Of a DNA stretch of 32,781 bases, positions 16,284 through 22,748 are shown piece after piece. The stretch is from assembly GCA_943358095.1 (NCBI GenBank), contig CALRGT010000002.1, forward strand, positions 1 through 32,781. Reading direction: 5' to 3'. Both the position numbers and the translations under genes were made by a program. Source of the stretch: an uncultured Candidatus Saccharimonas sp. (GTDB lineage Bacteria > Patescibacteriota > Saccharimonadia > Saccharimonadales > AQU-01). The notes below the pieces were generated by a model. It saw only the letters and a program-made list of their open reading frames with translations. It did no database searches and was not told the DNA's origin. Position 1 is the stretch's first letter. Each line of letters starts with the position of its first letter.

Positions 16284-17331
16284 GCCTCTAGCCAAAAAAT
16301 TTAATTCTAAGTTCTTGCGTCGCAAATCTAAGCGAGAACAAGTGAGTGACTTGTTGAGAATGACCAATGACAATGTTGCCGAACACCGTGAAGAAGTGTT
16401 GTCCAGCGCGCGTAAATTTGTTTTACCTTTGCAGCACTCCAAGCATAGGATCGTGGTAGTCTCGACGGGACTATTTATCTTGGCAATAGTTGGTTTTACG
16501 ACTTTTAGTTTAGTTGAGCTTTATGGTCATAAGTCTTCTTCTGATTTTCTTTATGGCGTGACCAGGGTAATTCCGTTTCCAGTAGCCAAAGTAGGTGGTA
16601 GCTATGTATCTTACGAGAACTATCTATTCGATTTGCGTCATTATGTTCACTACTATGAAACACAGCAAAAAACTGATTTTACTGCTGGACTCGGCAAACA
16701 ACAGATTACTGACTACAAGCGCCGAGCTCTTCAAGAAGTAATCAATAACGCGGCAGTAAGACAGCTGGCAGCAAAAAACAAGGTCTCTGTAAGTGACCGT
16801 GAACTAAATGACCTATATACACTTGTTCGTAACCAAAACCGATTGGGCGCTAACGAAAAGGGCTTTCAAGATGTTCTTCAAGACAACTTTGGTTGGTCTG
16901 TAGCAGATTTTAAGCGTGAGCTAAAGCAGCAACTATTAGCACAAAAAGTTGTGGCTGTACTTGATGTCGCAACTAACGCTCGAGCCAAAGCTGCATTGGC
17001 AGAATTAAATGCCGGAGCCGACTTTGCAGCAGTAGCGGCAAAATACTCAGACGACCTAGGCTCAAAAAACAATGGTGGTGACTACGGTATAGCTATCGAT
17101 AAATCTAATCGTGATGTTCCGCCACAGCTGACAAATGAGTTGTTCAAATTATCCAATGGACAAATATCTGGCATAGTTAATACCGGATATTCTTTAGAAA
17201 TCGTTAAAGCTATAGAAATACAGGGTGATAAAATTCGCTCCGCACACATAGTATTTAAACTAAAAGATATTAACTCGTATATCAGCGATCTAACTCTCAA
17301 GCAAAAAACCACAACCTACATCAAGCTTTAA
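16258..17331 (+). CDS. Membrane-anchored parvulin-like (SurA/PpiC) protein
   Basis: 357 aa from ATG 16258, chosen for its AAGGGA SD at 10-nt spacing; a frame open from 16225 is longer but lacks one. A basic cytoplasmic tail (about 1-60) precedes one transmembrane helix (about 70-92). A SurA-N-like helical region (about 120-235) is followed by a rotamase-like segment with FAAVAAKYSDDLGSKNNGGD. That segment should begin with a catalytic HILV-type strand, but has VVAVLDV instead, and a lone AHIVF appears near the C-terminus. It is probably a folding chaperone for exported proteins, possibly pilins. The stop overlaps the convergent gpmA stop. Confidence 0.8.
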   Translation: MKILPKKIKPLAKKFNSKFLRRKSKREQVSDLLRMTNDNVAEHREEVLSSARKFVLPLQHSKHRIVVVSTGLFILAIVGFTTFSLVELYGHKSSSDFLYGVTRVIPFPVAKVGGSYVSYENYLFDLRHYVHYYETQQKTDFTAGLGKQQITDYKRRALQEVINNAAVRQLAAKNKVSVSDRELNDLYTLVRNQNRLGANEKGFQDVLQDNFGWSVADFKRELKQQLLAQKVVAVLDVATNARAKAALAELNAGADFAAVAAKYSDDLGSKNNGGDYGIAIDKSNRDVPPQLTNELFKLSNGQISGIVNTGYSLEIVKAIEIQGDKIRSAHIVFKLKDINSYISDLTLKQKTTTYIKL

Positions 17332-17951
17332 GCTTTTCCGCCCGAAGAACGGATCTGCTTGCTAATCATCTTGCCGTCGTTGTTTATCTCGTAAACAAGC
17401 ACTTGTCCTGTGCCGATTTCTAGCGTGTGAACGTCTTTGTCGTCGACTTCCTCTAGGTGTTTCATCAGTGCTCGAAGAGTATTACCGTGCCCAGCGATTA
17501 TTATGTTTTTGCCGTCCTTTAAGTCATTTATGATGTGCTCTTGATAGTAGGGGATGGCACGATCATGAACATCTTTTAAAGTTTCTCCATTTGGTACAGG
17601 ATAGTTCCATTCTCTGCGTAATTTATTAAACTCAACCTCGCCAATTTCATCTTTGACCTGCCATTTATTCTTGCCAGTGTAGTCACCGTAATGACGCTCA
17701 TCTAAAGCGGCGTGATTCACAGTTTCTAGATTTTGATGGTTGAGCTCTGACTTTATTTCGTCTAATGTTTGCTGAGCTCTAACTAAGTTTGATGTGTGAG
17801 CTTTATGTAGTGTGAAGTCTTGTAAATATTCTGCAGCTTGGCGCGCTTCTTCGCGACCTTTGGCGGTTAACGGTGTGTCTTGCCAGCCCGTCCATAGGCC
17901 GAGCGCGTTCCATTCCGATTGTCCATGTCGTACGAGTACTAAATAAGCCAT
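17328..17951 (-). CDS. gpmA: 2,3-bisphosphoglycerate-dependent phosphoglycerate mutase
   Basis: Interconverts 3- and 2-phosphoglycerate. Histidine-phosphatase motifs are LVRHGQSEWN at the N-terminus (phospho-His), the DERHYGDYTG segment with the catalytic Glu, and AGHGNTLRAL near residue 150. 207 aa is shorter than the usual 230-250; the C-terminal tail is reduced. It starts at the base after the enolase stop, so the two successive glycolytic enzymes form one unit. Its stop overlaps the convergent parvulin-like gene by 4 nt. Confidence 0.95.
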   Translation of the reverse strand: MAYLVLVRHGQSEWNALGLWTGWQDTPLTAKGREEARQAAEYLQDFTLHKAHTSNLVRAQQTLDEIKSELNHQNLETVNHAALDERHYGDYTGKNKWQVKDEIGEVEFNKLRREWNYPVPNGETLKDVHDRAIPYYQEHIINDLKDGKNIIIAGHGNTLRALMKHLEEVDDKDVHTLEIGTGQVLVYEINNDGKMISKQIRSSGGKA

Positions 17952-19238
17952 CTATTGTGACCCCAGAGCATTTCTGCCCATAAATACTGCACCTTCGCCT
18001 AGCTCTTCTTCTATGCGCATAAGTTCGTTGTATTTGGCGACTCTATCACTTCGACTCAAGCTGCCAGTTTTGATTTGCCCAGTATTTAGTCCTACTGCTA
18101 GGTGGGCGATTGTAGTGTCCTCGGTTTCGCCAGAACGATGAGATATTACTGCTTTCCATCCTGCCTCGTGAGCCATAGTCACTGCGTTAATTGTCTCTGT
18201 TAAAGTGCCTATTTGATTAACTTTTATCAAAATTGCATTGGCTGATTTCTCGGCAATTCCGCGCTTAAGAAAATCAGTATTAGTGACAAGTAAATCATCG
18301 CCAACTAATTGAATCTTGTCGCCAAGTTGTTCAGTTAATGACTGCCAGCCCGTCCAATCATCTTCGGCCAATCCGTCTTCGATAGAAACAACAGGGAAGC
18401 GAGATGTGATATCTCGGTAGAAGTTAATCATGTCGTCGCTGGTAAGTTGTTTAGCCTCTGTCTTTAGGTTGTATTTGCCGTTTTCTATCAGTTCGCTCGC
18501 CGCTACATCTAAGGCCAAAACAACATCAGTGCCTAGAGTGTAGCCAGCGTTTTTAGTGGCCTCTGCAATTAGTTCCAATGCTTCAGCGTTGCCATTTTTG
18601 ACGGCTGGAGCGTAGCCACCTTCGTCGCCAACAGTAGTTGAGTATCCATGGCTGTTTAAAACTTTGGCTAGACTGTGGAATATTTCGGCACCAATTTGTA
18701 TACAGTGACTAAAACTTTTAGCGCCCACCGGCATAATCATAAATTCTTGAATATCTGTGCTTCCGGCGGCATGAGCCCCGCCGTTAATAATGTTCATCAT
18801 TGGAAGGGGTAGGGTGAATGTTTGATTTCCAGCTAAACCGGCTACATATACATAGAGTGGTTGTTTGCGGCTGAGAGCTGCAGCTTTAGCGAAGGCAAGT
18901 GACACTGCCAATATGGCATTTGCGCCTAATCGACCCTTGTTATTTGTGCCGTCTAATTCAATCATGATCTTATCTACGCCGGCTTGGTCGAGGTCTTCTG
19001 CGGCTATCAAAGCAGACCTAATTTCGCCGTTTATATAGGCGACAGCTTTTGTGACGCCTTTTCCTCCATACGCCGATTCGCCATCTCGTAATTCGATAGC
19101 TTCGTGGCTACCAGTGCTAGCTCCAGACGGTACGGCAGCCCGTCCAAGGCTATCATCGCTCAGCCGAACATCGGCTTCTACGGTCGGATTGCCGCGGCTA
19201 TCTAATATTTGTCGAGCATGAATATATACAATTTTCAT
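17952..19238 (-). CDS. eno: Enolase
   Basis: Dehydrates 2-phosphoglycerate to phosphoenolpyruvate in glycolysis. 428 aa, normal. Visible landmarks are [17 protein letters not shown] at the N-terminus, the mobile loop [15 protein letters not shown], metal-ligand segments around [20 protein letters not shown] and VGDDLLVTN, the active-site KVNQIGT and the signature SHRSGETED. Leadered: a TACAAT -10 (19270-19265) is followed by a leader with GAGGT about 6 nt before the ATG. First gene of the eno-gpmA unit. Confidence 0.98.
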   Translation of the reverse strand: MKIVYIHARQILDSRGNPTVEADVRLSDDSLGRAAVPSGASTGSHEAIELRDGESAYGGKGVTKAVAYINGEIRSALIAAEDLDQAGVDKIMIELDGTNNKGRLGANAILAVSLAFAKAAALSRKQPLYVYVAGLAGNQTFTLPLPMMNIINGGAHAAGSTDIQEFMIMPVGAKSFSHCIQIGAEIFHSLAKVLNSHGYSTTVGDEGGYAPAVKNGNAEALELIAEATKNAGYTLGTDVVLALDVAASELIENGKYNLKTEAKQLTSDDMINFYRDITSRFPVVSIEDGLAEDDWTGWQSLTEQLGDKIQLVGDDLLVTNTDFLKRGIAEKSANAILIKVNQIGTLTETINAVTMAHEAGWKAVISHRSGETEDTTIAHLAVGLNTGQIKTGSLSRSDRVAKYNELMRIEEELGEGAVFMGRNALGSQ

Positions 19239-19356
19239 ATGGTACCTCAGTTAACTTTAGATACATTGTAGCGCTAAAGGTGATATGTGAAAACCCTTTG
19301 CTGCTGGAATTTTACTAAAACCCCGAGCATAAGCGATTGCTTATTAGGTCATATTA

Positions 19357-19365
19357 TGATAAAAT
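19357..19365 (+). promoter_or_regulatory. Extended -10 giving a leaderless mRNA
   Basis: TGATAAAAT; the hexamer 19360-19365 ends 6 nt before ATG 19372, which selects that ATG over the in-frame ATG at 19366. Confidence 0.65.
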
Positions 19366-19371
19366 ATGTGT

Positions 19372-19713
19372 ATGAATGAAGATAAGATCGGCTCGAACGG
19401 TCTTGGCGATATAACCAGAGATTTTGCGTATGAATACGACGCGTTAAGATCCGAAGTTCTTCCAAGCACGACGCCTGCGGACGATTTACGAAAACTGGAC
19501 ATGATAGTTTCATTGGCCGGGAAAGTCTATGGCCCTGTTGAGGTTGAGCCAGGTAAAGCTGATCCGTTAGTCGAGTTTTATAAAGGTGCAATTATTGCGG
19601 CAAGAGCTGATAATTTAGGCCTAGCAGTGGCTAGTTTGGTTGTAGATAATCCCGAAATATCTGAGGCGATAAAAGCGAACGATCAAAAACCGCTTAAAGA
19701 CCGCTCTTTTTAA
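19372..19713 (+). CDS. Small hypothetical cytoplasmic protein
   Basis: 113 aa from ATG 19372 (the -10 box ends 6 nt before it). Acidic, no membrane helix and no signal. Secondary structure looks all-helical, with a central stretch SLAGKVYGPVEVEPGKADPL and a C-terminal IIAARADNLGLAVASLVVD. No family is recognised. It converges with the next minus-strand gene with a 4-nt gap. Confidence 0.65.
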   Translation: MNEDKIGSNGLGDITRDFAYEYDALRSEVLPSTTPADDLRKLDMIVSLAGKVYGPVEVEPGKADPLVEFYKGAIIAARADNLGLAVASLVVDNPEISEAIKANDQKPLKDRSF

Positions 19714-19717
19714 TAAA

Positions 19718-19939
19718 TTATTTCTTACGAGACTTTTTGGCTACGCGGCGTGCGTATTCTCCGGCTCCGGCCTGCAATACATCAATAGCAGCTAGACTAT
19801 TTAATACGAGTGCGCCAGCTGGTGGTGCTAGCAAGCCTAGCCCTGCCAAGGCAACGGCTCCCACGATGTTAAAATTTCGATAAAAAGATGCAGCTTTTTC
19901 GGGCAGGCTAGCTTTAGATGATTCTTTGGATGAGTCCAT
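19718..19939 (-). CDS. Small hypothetical membrane protein
   Basis: 73 aa: a polar Ser/Lys-rich start, a hydrophobic stretch of about 26-55 (VGAVALAGLGLLAPPAGALV), then a basic tail ending KKSRKK. One or two membrane passes with a positive C-terminus. A TAGAAT -10 (19951-19946) ends exactly 6 nt before the ATG, so the mRNA is probably leaderless. No family is recognised. Confidence 0.65.
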   Translation of the reverse strand: MDSSKESSKASLPEKAASFYRNFNIVGAVALAGLGLLAPPAGALVLNSLAAIDVLQAGAGEYARRVAKKSRKK

Positions 19940-19945
19940 ATTCGT

Positions 19946-19951
19946 ATTCTA
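19946..19951 (-). promoter_or_regulatory. -10 box, leaderless arrangement
   Basis: TAGAAT on the minus strand, 6 nt before ATG 19939. Confidence 0.6.
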
Positions 19952-19962
19952 CTCCCAAAAAA

Positions 19963-20361
19963 TTATATTTTAAGTAGTTGGCGAATATCTTTAACAGTTG
20001 TTGCCGGTTTTTTAACAAGCATAGTCTCGAAGCCTATAGTTTTTGCTGTAGCCAGATTTTCTGGACGATCGTCTATAAACAAGCATTCGTTAGCATTTAG
20101 CCCAATCTTTTCTAGGAGTATGTGATAGATTTCTGGTTTGGGTTTGGAGTGGCCAACGTCTGCCGATATTACTACTGGTGAGAAGTCTTTGGTGGACTGA
20201 AAGTGGTTAGCCATCCAGGCCAGGGGAGCTATCATATTCGACAAAATAGCAGTTTTATAGCCATTGGCGCGCAAATCACCAGCCAATTTAAACATGTCAT
20301 TGTGCCAATGTAGGTTTTTGTAAATGACACCACCGTAATCGAACACGACTGCTTTAATCAT
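19963..20361 (-). CDS. HAD-family phosphatase, short form without cap
   Basis: 132 aa. Haloacid-dehalogenase core motifs are VFDYGGVIY (motif I, with Gly in place of the usual second Asp, as in YihX-like enzymes), ILSNM (motif II Ser), HSKPKPEIY (motif III Lys) and CLFIDDRPENLATAK (motif IV). No cap domain lies between motifs I and II. The start is ATG 20361: a longer frame runs to 20484 but would translate through tRNA-Gly, and a TATACT -10 (20374-20369) ends 7 nt before this ATG. Substrate unknown; probably a small phosphomonoester. Confidence 0.85.
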   Translation of the reverse strand: MIKAVVFDYGGVIYKNLHWHNDMFKLAGDLRANGYKTAILSNMIAPLAWMANHFQSTKDFSPVVISADVGHSKPKPEIYHILLEKIGLNANECLFIDDRPENLATAKTIGFETMLVKKPATTVKDIRQLLKI

Positions 20362-20368
20362 AAGCTTT

Positions 20369-20374
20369 AGTATA
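20369..20374 (-). promoter_or_regulatory. -10 box, leaderless arrangement, HAD gene
   Basis: TATACT on the minus strand ending 7 nt before ATG 20361. It lies in the short gap between the HAD gene and tRNA-Gly. Confidence 0.6.
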
Positions 20375-20391
20375 TCAAGTTTATCCGTAAA

Positions 20392-20465
20392 TGGTGCGGG
20401 TAGAGAGAATCGAACTCTCGATTCATCCTTGGGAAGGATACGTTTTACCACTAAACCATACCCGC
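20392..20465 (-). tRNA. tRNA-Gly(CCC), CCA encoded
   Basis: Acceptor GCGGGTA/TACCCGC, anticodon loop TTCCCAA (anticodon CCC, reads GGG), T-arm GAGAG-TTCGATT-CTCTC, discriminator A, genomic CCA. It lies downstream of tRNA-Thr on the same strand and is separated from it by a structured element. Confidence 0.95.
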
Positions 20466-20502
20466 GCGTCAATAATGTATACATTTTGTGATTTTAGGAG
20501 CC

Positions 20503-20606
20503 GTCGACCGGAATATAGCTTCGAGCCGTGTCGCGCGATGCGACTCGGTCTCGTCATATAATTTTCAATAAAGAAAATTACTTTATTGAAAATTAGCGGA
20601 CCGGTG
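20503..20606 (-). repeat. tRNA-associated structured element between tRNA-Thr and tRNA-Gly
   Basis: On the minus strand a perfect 12-bp hairpin with loop TAATTTT (arms 20593-20581 and 20573-20561) is followed by TATATGACGAGACC, a second hairpin GTCGC/GCGAC, then GGCTCGAAGCTATATTCCGG and CGGCTCC, which resembles the tRNA-Thr 3' end. The order of parts and the GAGACC, GGCTCGAAGC and ATA.TCC.GG blocks match the element after tRNA-Arg, while the stem sequences differ. No coding potential. Confidence 0.7.
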
Positions 20607-20617
20607 ACATGCATATC

Positions 20618-20692
20618 TGGAGCCGAAGGCGGGAGTTGGACCCGCGACCTTTACTTTACGAAAGTACTGCTCTACCACTGAGCTACTTCGGC
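20618..20692 (-). tRNA. tRNA-Thr(CGT), CCA encoded
   Basis: Acceptor GCCGAAG/CTTCGGC, anticodon loop TTCGTAA (anticodon CGT, reads ACG), T-arm CGGG-TCCAACT-CCCG, discriminator U and genomic CCA. U at the discriminator position is unique among the five tRNAs here, and pairs with the UGGA of the proposed thrS T-box. Confidence 0.95.
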
Positions 20693-20719
20693 ACGCTGAA
20701 AAACTCTGATGACTTGATT

Positions 20720-20728
20720 ATTCTAACA
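20720..20728 (-). promoter_or_regulatory. Extended -10 of the tRNA-Thr/tRNA-Gly unit
   Basis: TGTTAGAAT on the minus strand (hexamer 20725-20720), giving a start near 20713, about 20 nt before the tRNA-Thr 5' end. It could drive both tRNAs through the element between them. Confidence 0.6.
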
Positions 20729-20821
20729 GATGAAGATGATTGCATAAACTCTTAAGATTTGCTAATATAACATGAACGTAGTGACAGGCGTATTTGCTTG
20801 AACTAACGTCTAAACAAATAC

Positions 20822-20897
20822 GGGCTCGTGGTGTAGTGGTTAACATGCCTCCCTGTCACGGAGGAGATCGCCGGTTCAAATCCGGTCGAGCCCGCCA
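20822..20897 (+). tRNA. tRNA-Asp(GTC), CCA encoded
   Basis: Acceptor GGGCTCG/CGAGCCC, anticodon arm CCTCC-CTGTCAC-GGAGG (anticodon GTC), T-arm CCGG-TTCAAAT-CCGG, discriminator G and genomic CCA, followed at once by a strong terminator. Confidence 0.96.
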
Positions 20898-20940
20898 AGA
20901 AAAAAGTCTCTACCCCGAAGGGGTTGGGGCTTTTTTCTTG
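20896..20940 (+). terminator. Terminator of tRNA-Asp
   Basis: Long hairpin with AAGAAAAAAG/CTTTTTTCTT outer arms and inner ACCCC-gaa-GGGGT; the T-run is part of the stem. It overlaps the CCA end by two bases. Confidence 0.85.
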
Positions 20941-20952
20941 CACGAGTCTCTA

Positions 20953-21043
20953 CGGATTTGAACCGGCGCAAGTGACTCGGCTAATTTTGCCGAGGTCACG
21001 GCCCGGTTAGCCGGCGCGCAAGCCCGACGCTATCCGGTCGAGC
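20953..21043 (+). repeat. tRNA-Asp-derived structured element, copy 1
   Basis: Opens with CGGATTTGAACCGGCG (20953-20968), a perfect 16-nt inverted copy of the tRNA-Asp T-arm at 20869-20884. It continues with hairpin GTGACTCGGC-TAATTTT-GCCGAGGTCAC (20972-20999), hairpin CCGG-TTAG-CCGG (21003-21014), and ends with CCGACGCTATCCGGTCGAGC, whose last 12 bases repeat the tRNA 3' half in direct orientation. It shares the TAATTTT loop with the Arg and Thr elements. Its own terminator follows. Confidence 0.75.
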
Positions 21044-21055
21044 TTAAGGAAGAAG

Positions 21056-21081
21056 CGCCCCATTGTAAGATGGGGTGTTTT
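21056..21081 (+). terminator. Terminator-like hairpin after element copy 1
   Basis: CGCCCCAT-TGTAAG-ATGGGGTG followed by TTTTC. One G-U pair fits the plus strand. It implies that transcription can reach this point past the tRNA-Asp terminator, or that copy 1 is itself transcribed. Confidence 0.65.
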
Positions 21082-21090
21082 CATTGGCGT

Positions 21091-21189
21091 CGCCAGTGAT
21101 TTGAATCGACGGCTGCGGTTCCGCTAATATGCGAAAGCCGCAGGCTGGTTAGCCTGCGCCATAGGCCAGACGCTATCCGGTCGATCCCA
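21091..21189 (+). repeat. tRNA-Asp-derived structured element, copy 2
   Basis: Same order of parts as copy 1: GATTTGAATCGACG, hairpin CTGCGG..CGC-TAATAT-GCG..CCGCAG, a GGTTAGCC hairpin (GCAGGCTGGTTAGCCTGC), then AGACGCTATCCGGTCGATCC. The stem sequences differ from copy 1 but pairing is kept, which suggests a conserved structure. It ends just before a weak ATCCCA/TGGGAT hairpin. No ORF. Confidence 0.72.
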
Positions 21190-21277
21190 CATCAAACACT
21201 GGGATTTGAAATATATAAGCATTAGGTTAATATTAGGCTAAGTTTAATAAAATTAACTATAGAGGAAAATTAATAAG

Positions 21278-21754
21278 ATGAATGATGAAAAAGAACCTCA
21301 AAGTTCAGATCCGTTAGAAGTAGTTGCAGCAGCAGTTGATAAGCTAGCAGGGGCCTTGCACGAAGATTGGCGAAAAACACGTCTACAGGAAGATGGATCG
21401 TTTGAGCCTAGAGTTAAGCCCACTAAAGATGAGGCATGGATTGCGGCAAATGGTACCGACCAAGTGGATATTGCAAATACAGCATACGACGGCTTACCTA
21501 GTGATTGGCAGGCAGAAAACAAAGCCGCGTCTGAAGTTGTGGTAGGTATGATGATGGACAAAGACGCTCAAATTGATCTTGAAGACCCTGAACAACGCAG
21601 TAGTGTGGGTGCTATTATTCACGATGCATGGATGTCACGTAACGAGTGGGCTAAGGGCGGTGAACTTGATGTTCCATTCGACCAATTGCCTCCAGCTGAA
21701 CAAGCAAAAGATATTGATCAAGTAGTGATTGCACAACAGGTGTTTGGAAGCTAA
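21278..21754 (+). CDS. Hypothetical acidic cytoplasmic protein
   Basis: 158 aa, acidic, no membrane helix. Two similar Trp/Ala-rich segments are visible: DEAWIAANG...IANTAYDGLPSDWQAENKAA and IIHDAWMSRNEWAKG followed by PFDQLPPAEQAKDIDQV. The second has the look of a RyR-type domain (W..R..W...PFD.LP..E...D..), but this is a weak resemblance. GAGGAAAA lies about 11 nt before the ATG. It sits just downstream of the tRNA-Asp elements. Confidence 0.7.
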   Translation: MNDEKEPQSSDPLEVVAAAVDKLAGALHEDWRKTRLQEDGSFEPRVKPTKDEAWIAANGTDQVDIANTAYDGLPSDWQAENKAASEVVVGMMMDKDAQIDLEDPEQRSSVGAIIHDAWMSRNEWAKGGELDVPFDQLPPAEQAKDIDQVVIAQQVFGS

Positions 21755-21798
21755 ATTGCATATAAGTTTATTGTGTGAGAGTTGACTATAAAATAACC

Positions 21799-21821
21799 AC
21801 CGACGCTAGCCGGTCGAGCTC
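21799..21821 (+). repeat. 3' fragment of a tRNA-Asp-type element
   Basis: CGACGCTAGCCGGTCGAGCT differs at one base (G for T) from the end of element copy 1. It lies 600 nt further on, between two unrelated genes and just before the -35 of the next gene, and no other part of the element is recognisable. It looks like a remnant of a third copy. Confidence 0.65.
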
Positions 21822-21829
21822 TTATCAGA

Positions 21830-21858
21830 TTGACAAATAACTTCTCACATCGTACAAT
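21830..21858 (+). promoter_or_regulatory. Consensus promoter
   Basis: TTGACA (21830-21835), 17-nt spacer, TACAAT (21853-21858), 9 nt before ATG 21868. It is the best two-box promoter in the window and again leaves almost no leader. Confidence 0.8.
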
Positions 21859-21867
21859 AGACTTTAT

Positions 21868-22185
21868 ATGAATTCAGATAACAGCGGTGAGATTAATCCT
21901 AATACTTTTGTAGCGCCAGAAGAGCATATTGTGCCGGATGTAAGTCCTATAGCACGAGTCGCTTTTGAGGGGATAGCCGAAGTGACTCCAGTGATAACTT
22001 CGGGGGAAGATGTAGTAAAAGCATCGCCAATCTATGATCCCAAAAGGAGCCATAGTTGGGACAAGTATAGTAAGGCCAAACCCGTCAATCCTAAAGAACC
22101 TCATGGTCCACGATATACTACTGACGAGGATGGGGTAGATAGAATCGAACCGTATCCGTCTAGATTAACCGGTGGGATTTATTAA
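21868..22185 (+). CDS. Hypothetical small protein
   Basis: 105 aa, Pro- and charge-rich, no membrane helix and little predicted structure, so probably partly disordered. The second half has KRSHSWDKYSKAKPVNP and GPRYTTDEDGVDRIEPYP. It starts 9 nt after a consensus promoter. No family is recognised. The following 194 nt (22186-22379) hold a palindrome TTGCCTAGGCAA and an AT-rich inverted repeat, with no gene seen. Confidence 0.6.
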   Translation: MNSDNSGEINPNTFVAPEEHIVPDVSPIARVAFEGIAEVTPVITSGEDVVKASPIYDPKRSHSWDKYSKAKPVNPKEPHGPRYTTDEDGVDRIEPYPSRLTGGIY

Positions 22186-22366
22186 ATGACCTTGCCTAGG
22201 CAATTTAAAAACTGAACTGTAGCGCAGACCTAGAGGTTTGGTATTTGGAGTAATTTCTCTAATCGCTACATTACAAAAGTCGTTGCATGGTCATTAATAT
22301 TTTCTATGATTTTAGCTTTGGCTAATATTAATCGCATAATATTTCTATTCAGCTCTTAAAACAGTG

Positions 22367-22372
22367 TAGAAT
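22367..22372 (+). promoter_or_regulatory. -10 box, leaderless arrangement
   Basis: TAGAAT ending 7 nt before ATG 22380. It would drive the membrane protein and the glycosyltransferase. Confidence 0.6.
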
Positions 22373-22379
22373 ATAGTGT

Positions 22380-22739
22380 ATGGCCAGCTTAGAGCAAAAA
22401 TATTTTCACGACAGGACAGTTCTACTTATCATCAGTATTAGTTGTTTCTTGACGCTACTTGGTGGAATGATGACTATTCTACGTATCGACAGTGGTCGCA
22501 GCCAGAGTTACACAGTAGAGTGGCGCGCCAACCTAGGGATCAGTGCCTTCAAAATGGGTAGCGCATACGAGATCCAGGCCTTCGTGTTGTTCATGATTGC
22601 TACACTACTGTTTACTACCGTGCTTGGCTATCGTGTCTACAAACACCATCGCCAGTACTCTATTGCCGTACTTGGTCTTGGGCTTATTCTGACTTCTGCC
22701 GCAGTTATTGTAAGTAACGCCTTGCTTGTGCAGGGTTAA
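22380..22739 (+). CDS. Three-helix membrane protein, partner of the glycosyltransferase
   Basis: 119 aa with three hydrophobic segments (about 14-34, 60-82 and 92-115) and a polar exterior loop RIDSGRSQSYTVEWRANLG between the first two. No catalytic motif. It lies 9 nt before the GT2 gene, whose SD (AAAAGG) overlaps its end, so they form one unit. It may be an accessory subunit of a polysaccharide synthase; this is inference from context only. Confidence 0.75.
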   Translation: MASLEQKYFHDRTVLLIISISCFLTLLGGMMTILRIDSGRSQSYTVEWRANLGISAFKMGSAYEIQAFVLFMIATLLFTTVLGYRVYKHHRQYSIAVLGLGLILTSAAVIVSNALLVQG

Positions 22740-22748
22740 AAGGTACAA

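Noticed and set aside
20362-20484. N-terminal extension of the HAD protein
   Set aside because: It would translate through tRNA-Gly; a -10 box and a conserved start (MIKAVVFDYGGV) place the true start at 20361.
20953-21189. Integron attC sites or hammerhead/HDV-type ribozymes
   Set aside because: GTTAGCC is not followed by a proper attC pair (RYYYAAC with GTTRRRY), and no CUGANGA...GAAA hammerhead core or HDV-like double pseudoknot can be drawn.
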